A DNA stretch of 6,081 nt, from positions 1 through 6,081 of the forward strand of contig CAMLHR010000089.1 in the NCBI GenBank assembly GCA_946479915.1, written 5' to 3'. Shown piece after piece: positions 5,392-6,081 of this stretch; positions within the stretch are counted from its first letter, which is position 1; each line of letters opens with the position of its first letter. The notes under the pieces were generated by a model that saw only the letters and a program-made list of their open reading frames with translations, searched no databases and was not told the origin of the DNA. The translations under genes were made by a program, and so were the position numbers. The DNA is from an uncultured Lysobacter sp. Its GTDB lineage: Bacteria; Pseudomonadota; Gammaproteobacteria; Xanthomonadales; Xanthomonadaceae.

Positions 5392-6081
5392 ATGGGACGG
5401 TTTCTCGCACTGCTGTACGGCGCCGCGGCCTACGCGCTGTTCTTCGCCACGTTCCTGTACGCGATCGGCTTCGTGATCGGTTGGGGGGTTCCGAGGGGCA
5501 TCGACGACGGCGTGGCGGAGGCGCCGGCCACGGCCTTGCTGGTCGACCTGCTGCTGCTCGGCCTGTTCGCCGTCCAGCACAGCTTGATGGCGCGGCCCGG
5601 GTTCAAGCGCTGGTGGACGCGCCTCGTCCCGGCGCACGTCGAGCGCAGCACCTACGTGCTGTTCTCCAGCCTCGCGCTCATCGCGTTGTTCGCCTGGTGG
5701 CGGCCACTCCCGGCGGTCGCCTGGCACGTCGAAGACGGGATCCTGCGGGGCGTGCTGTACGCGCTCTACGCGTGCGGCTGGCTGCTGGTGCTGACGGGGA
5801 CGTTCCTCATCAGCCATTTCGACCTGTTCGGGCTGCGCCAGGTGTGGCTGCACGCGCGCCGGCGCCCCTACGAAACGCTGCCGTTCGTGACGCGCGGGTA
5901 CTACCGGGTCGTGCGCCATCCGCTGATGCTCGGATTCATCATCGCGTTCTGGGCCACGCCGGACATGAGCCAGGGGCACCTCCTGTTCGCGGCCACGACG
6001 ACCGCCTACATCCTGGTCGCCGTGAAGTTCCTGGAGGAGCGCGACCTGGGTCCGCGGGGCGACTTCCCGCTGAACGTGAAC
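5392..6081 (+). CDS. mddA: MddA/NnrU-family membrane protein, probable methanethiol S-methyltransferase, 3'-truncated
   Basis: At least 230 residues; the frame is open to the window end. It is an integral membrane protein with hydrophobic segments at about 4-31, 46-65, 86-103, 117-140, 176-190 and 196-213. Family features I recognise: FLYAIGFV near the N-terminus (21-28), FAVQHSLMARPGFKRWWTR (59-77), ERSTYVLFSSLAL (84-96), FLISHFDLFGLRQVWL (138-153), GYYRVVRHPLMLGF (169-182, the RHP motif shared with isoprenylcysteine methyltransferase-like enzymes), FWATPDMSQGHLLFA (186-200) and EERDL (215-219). MddA methylates methanethiol with S-adenosylmethionine to give dimethyl sulfide. Homologues are widespread and the assignment rests on family resemblance, so another thiol or an NnrU-like role is possible. 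The ATG at 5392 fits the family N-terminus; an in-frame GTG at 5383 is less likely. Residues after 219 depart from the usual tail. The dehydrogenase stop is 77 bases upstream. Confidence 0.82.
   Translation, partial: MGRFLALLYGAAAYALFFATFLYAIGFVIGWGVPRGIDDGVAEAPATALLVDLLLLGLFAVQHSLMARPGFKRWWTRLVPAHVERSTYVLFSSLALIALFAWWRPLPAVAWHVEDGILRGVLYALYACGWLLVLTGTFLISHFDLFGLRQVWLHARRRPYETLPFVTRGYYRVVRHPLMLGFIIAFWATPDMSQGHLLFAATTTAYILVAVKFLEERDLGPRGDFPLNVN

Noticed and set aside
2990..5410. Minus-strand open frame of about 806 codons across the lipoprotein and dehydrogenase genes.
   Set aside because: It is the antisense of well-supported genes, its composition is Arg/Ala/His-rich without any family motif, and long stop-free antisense frames are expected at this GC content.

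Overview
The window is very GC-rich and densely coding. All six genes lie on the + strand, with third codon positions that are almost all G or C. The codon use, the family of each protein and the short TAnnnT boxes ahead of starts fit a Lysobacter/Luteimonas-like member of the Xanthomonadaceae (Lysobacterales). That placement is inferred from sequence style, not from a search.

Region 1 (1-2993) is a signalling module. It starts with the 3' part of a large tetratricopeptide-repeat (TPR) protein whose N-terminus lies outside the window. Next comes a short soluble NarL/DesK-type histidine kinase whose ATG overlaps the TPR stop (ATGA). After a 52-base gap with a GC-rich dyad comes a NarL/FixJ-type response regulator with a strong ribosome binding site. 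The kinase has no membrane segment and no recognisable sensor domain, so the TPR protein (perhaps with an unseen N-terminal domain) is the best candidate for the input component.

Region 2 (2994-5314) begins with a 57-base gap holding a hairpin, a TATCCT -10-like box and a GGAG ribosome binding site. It is followed by a small LEA type 2 (WHy-domain) lipoprotein and, again with an ATGA overlap, a 597-residue acyl-CoA dehydrogenase of the long DmdC-like class.

Region 3 (5315-6081) has a 77-base gap with two competing short hairpins and a TAGGGT box close to the start codon. It then holds a multi-pass membrane protein of the MddA/NnrU family (probable methanethiol S-methyltransferase), cut by the window end.

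The known gene families are ordinary. The most interesting points are the sensorless kinase coupled to a TPR protein, the translationally coupled lipoprotein/dehydrogenase pair, and the adjacency of a DmdC-like dehydrogenase to an MddA-like methyltransferase. I see no tRNA, rRNA, CRISPR array, insertion sequence or phage gene, and no clear evidence of a wholly new system.
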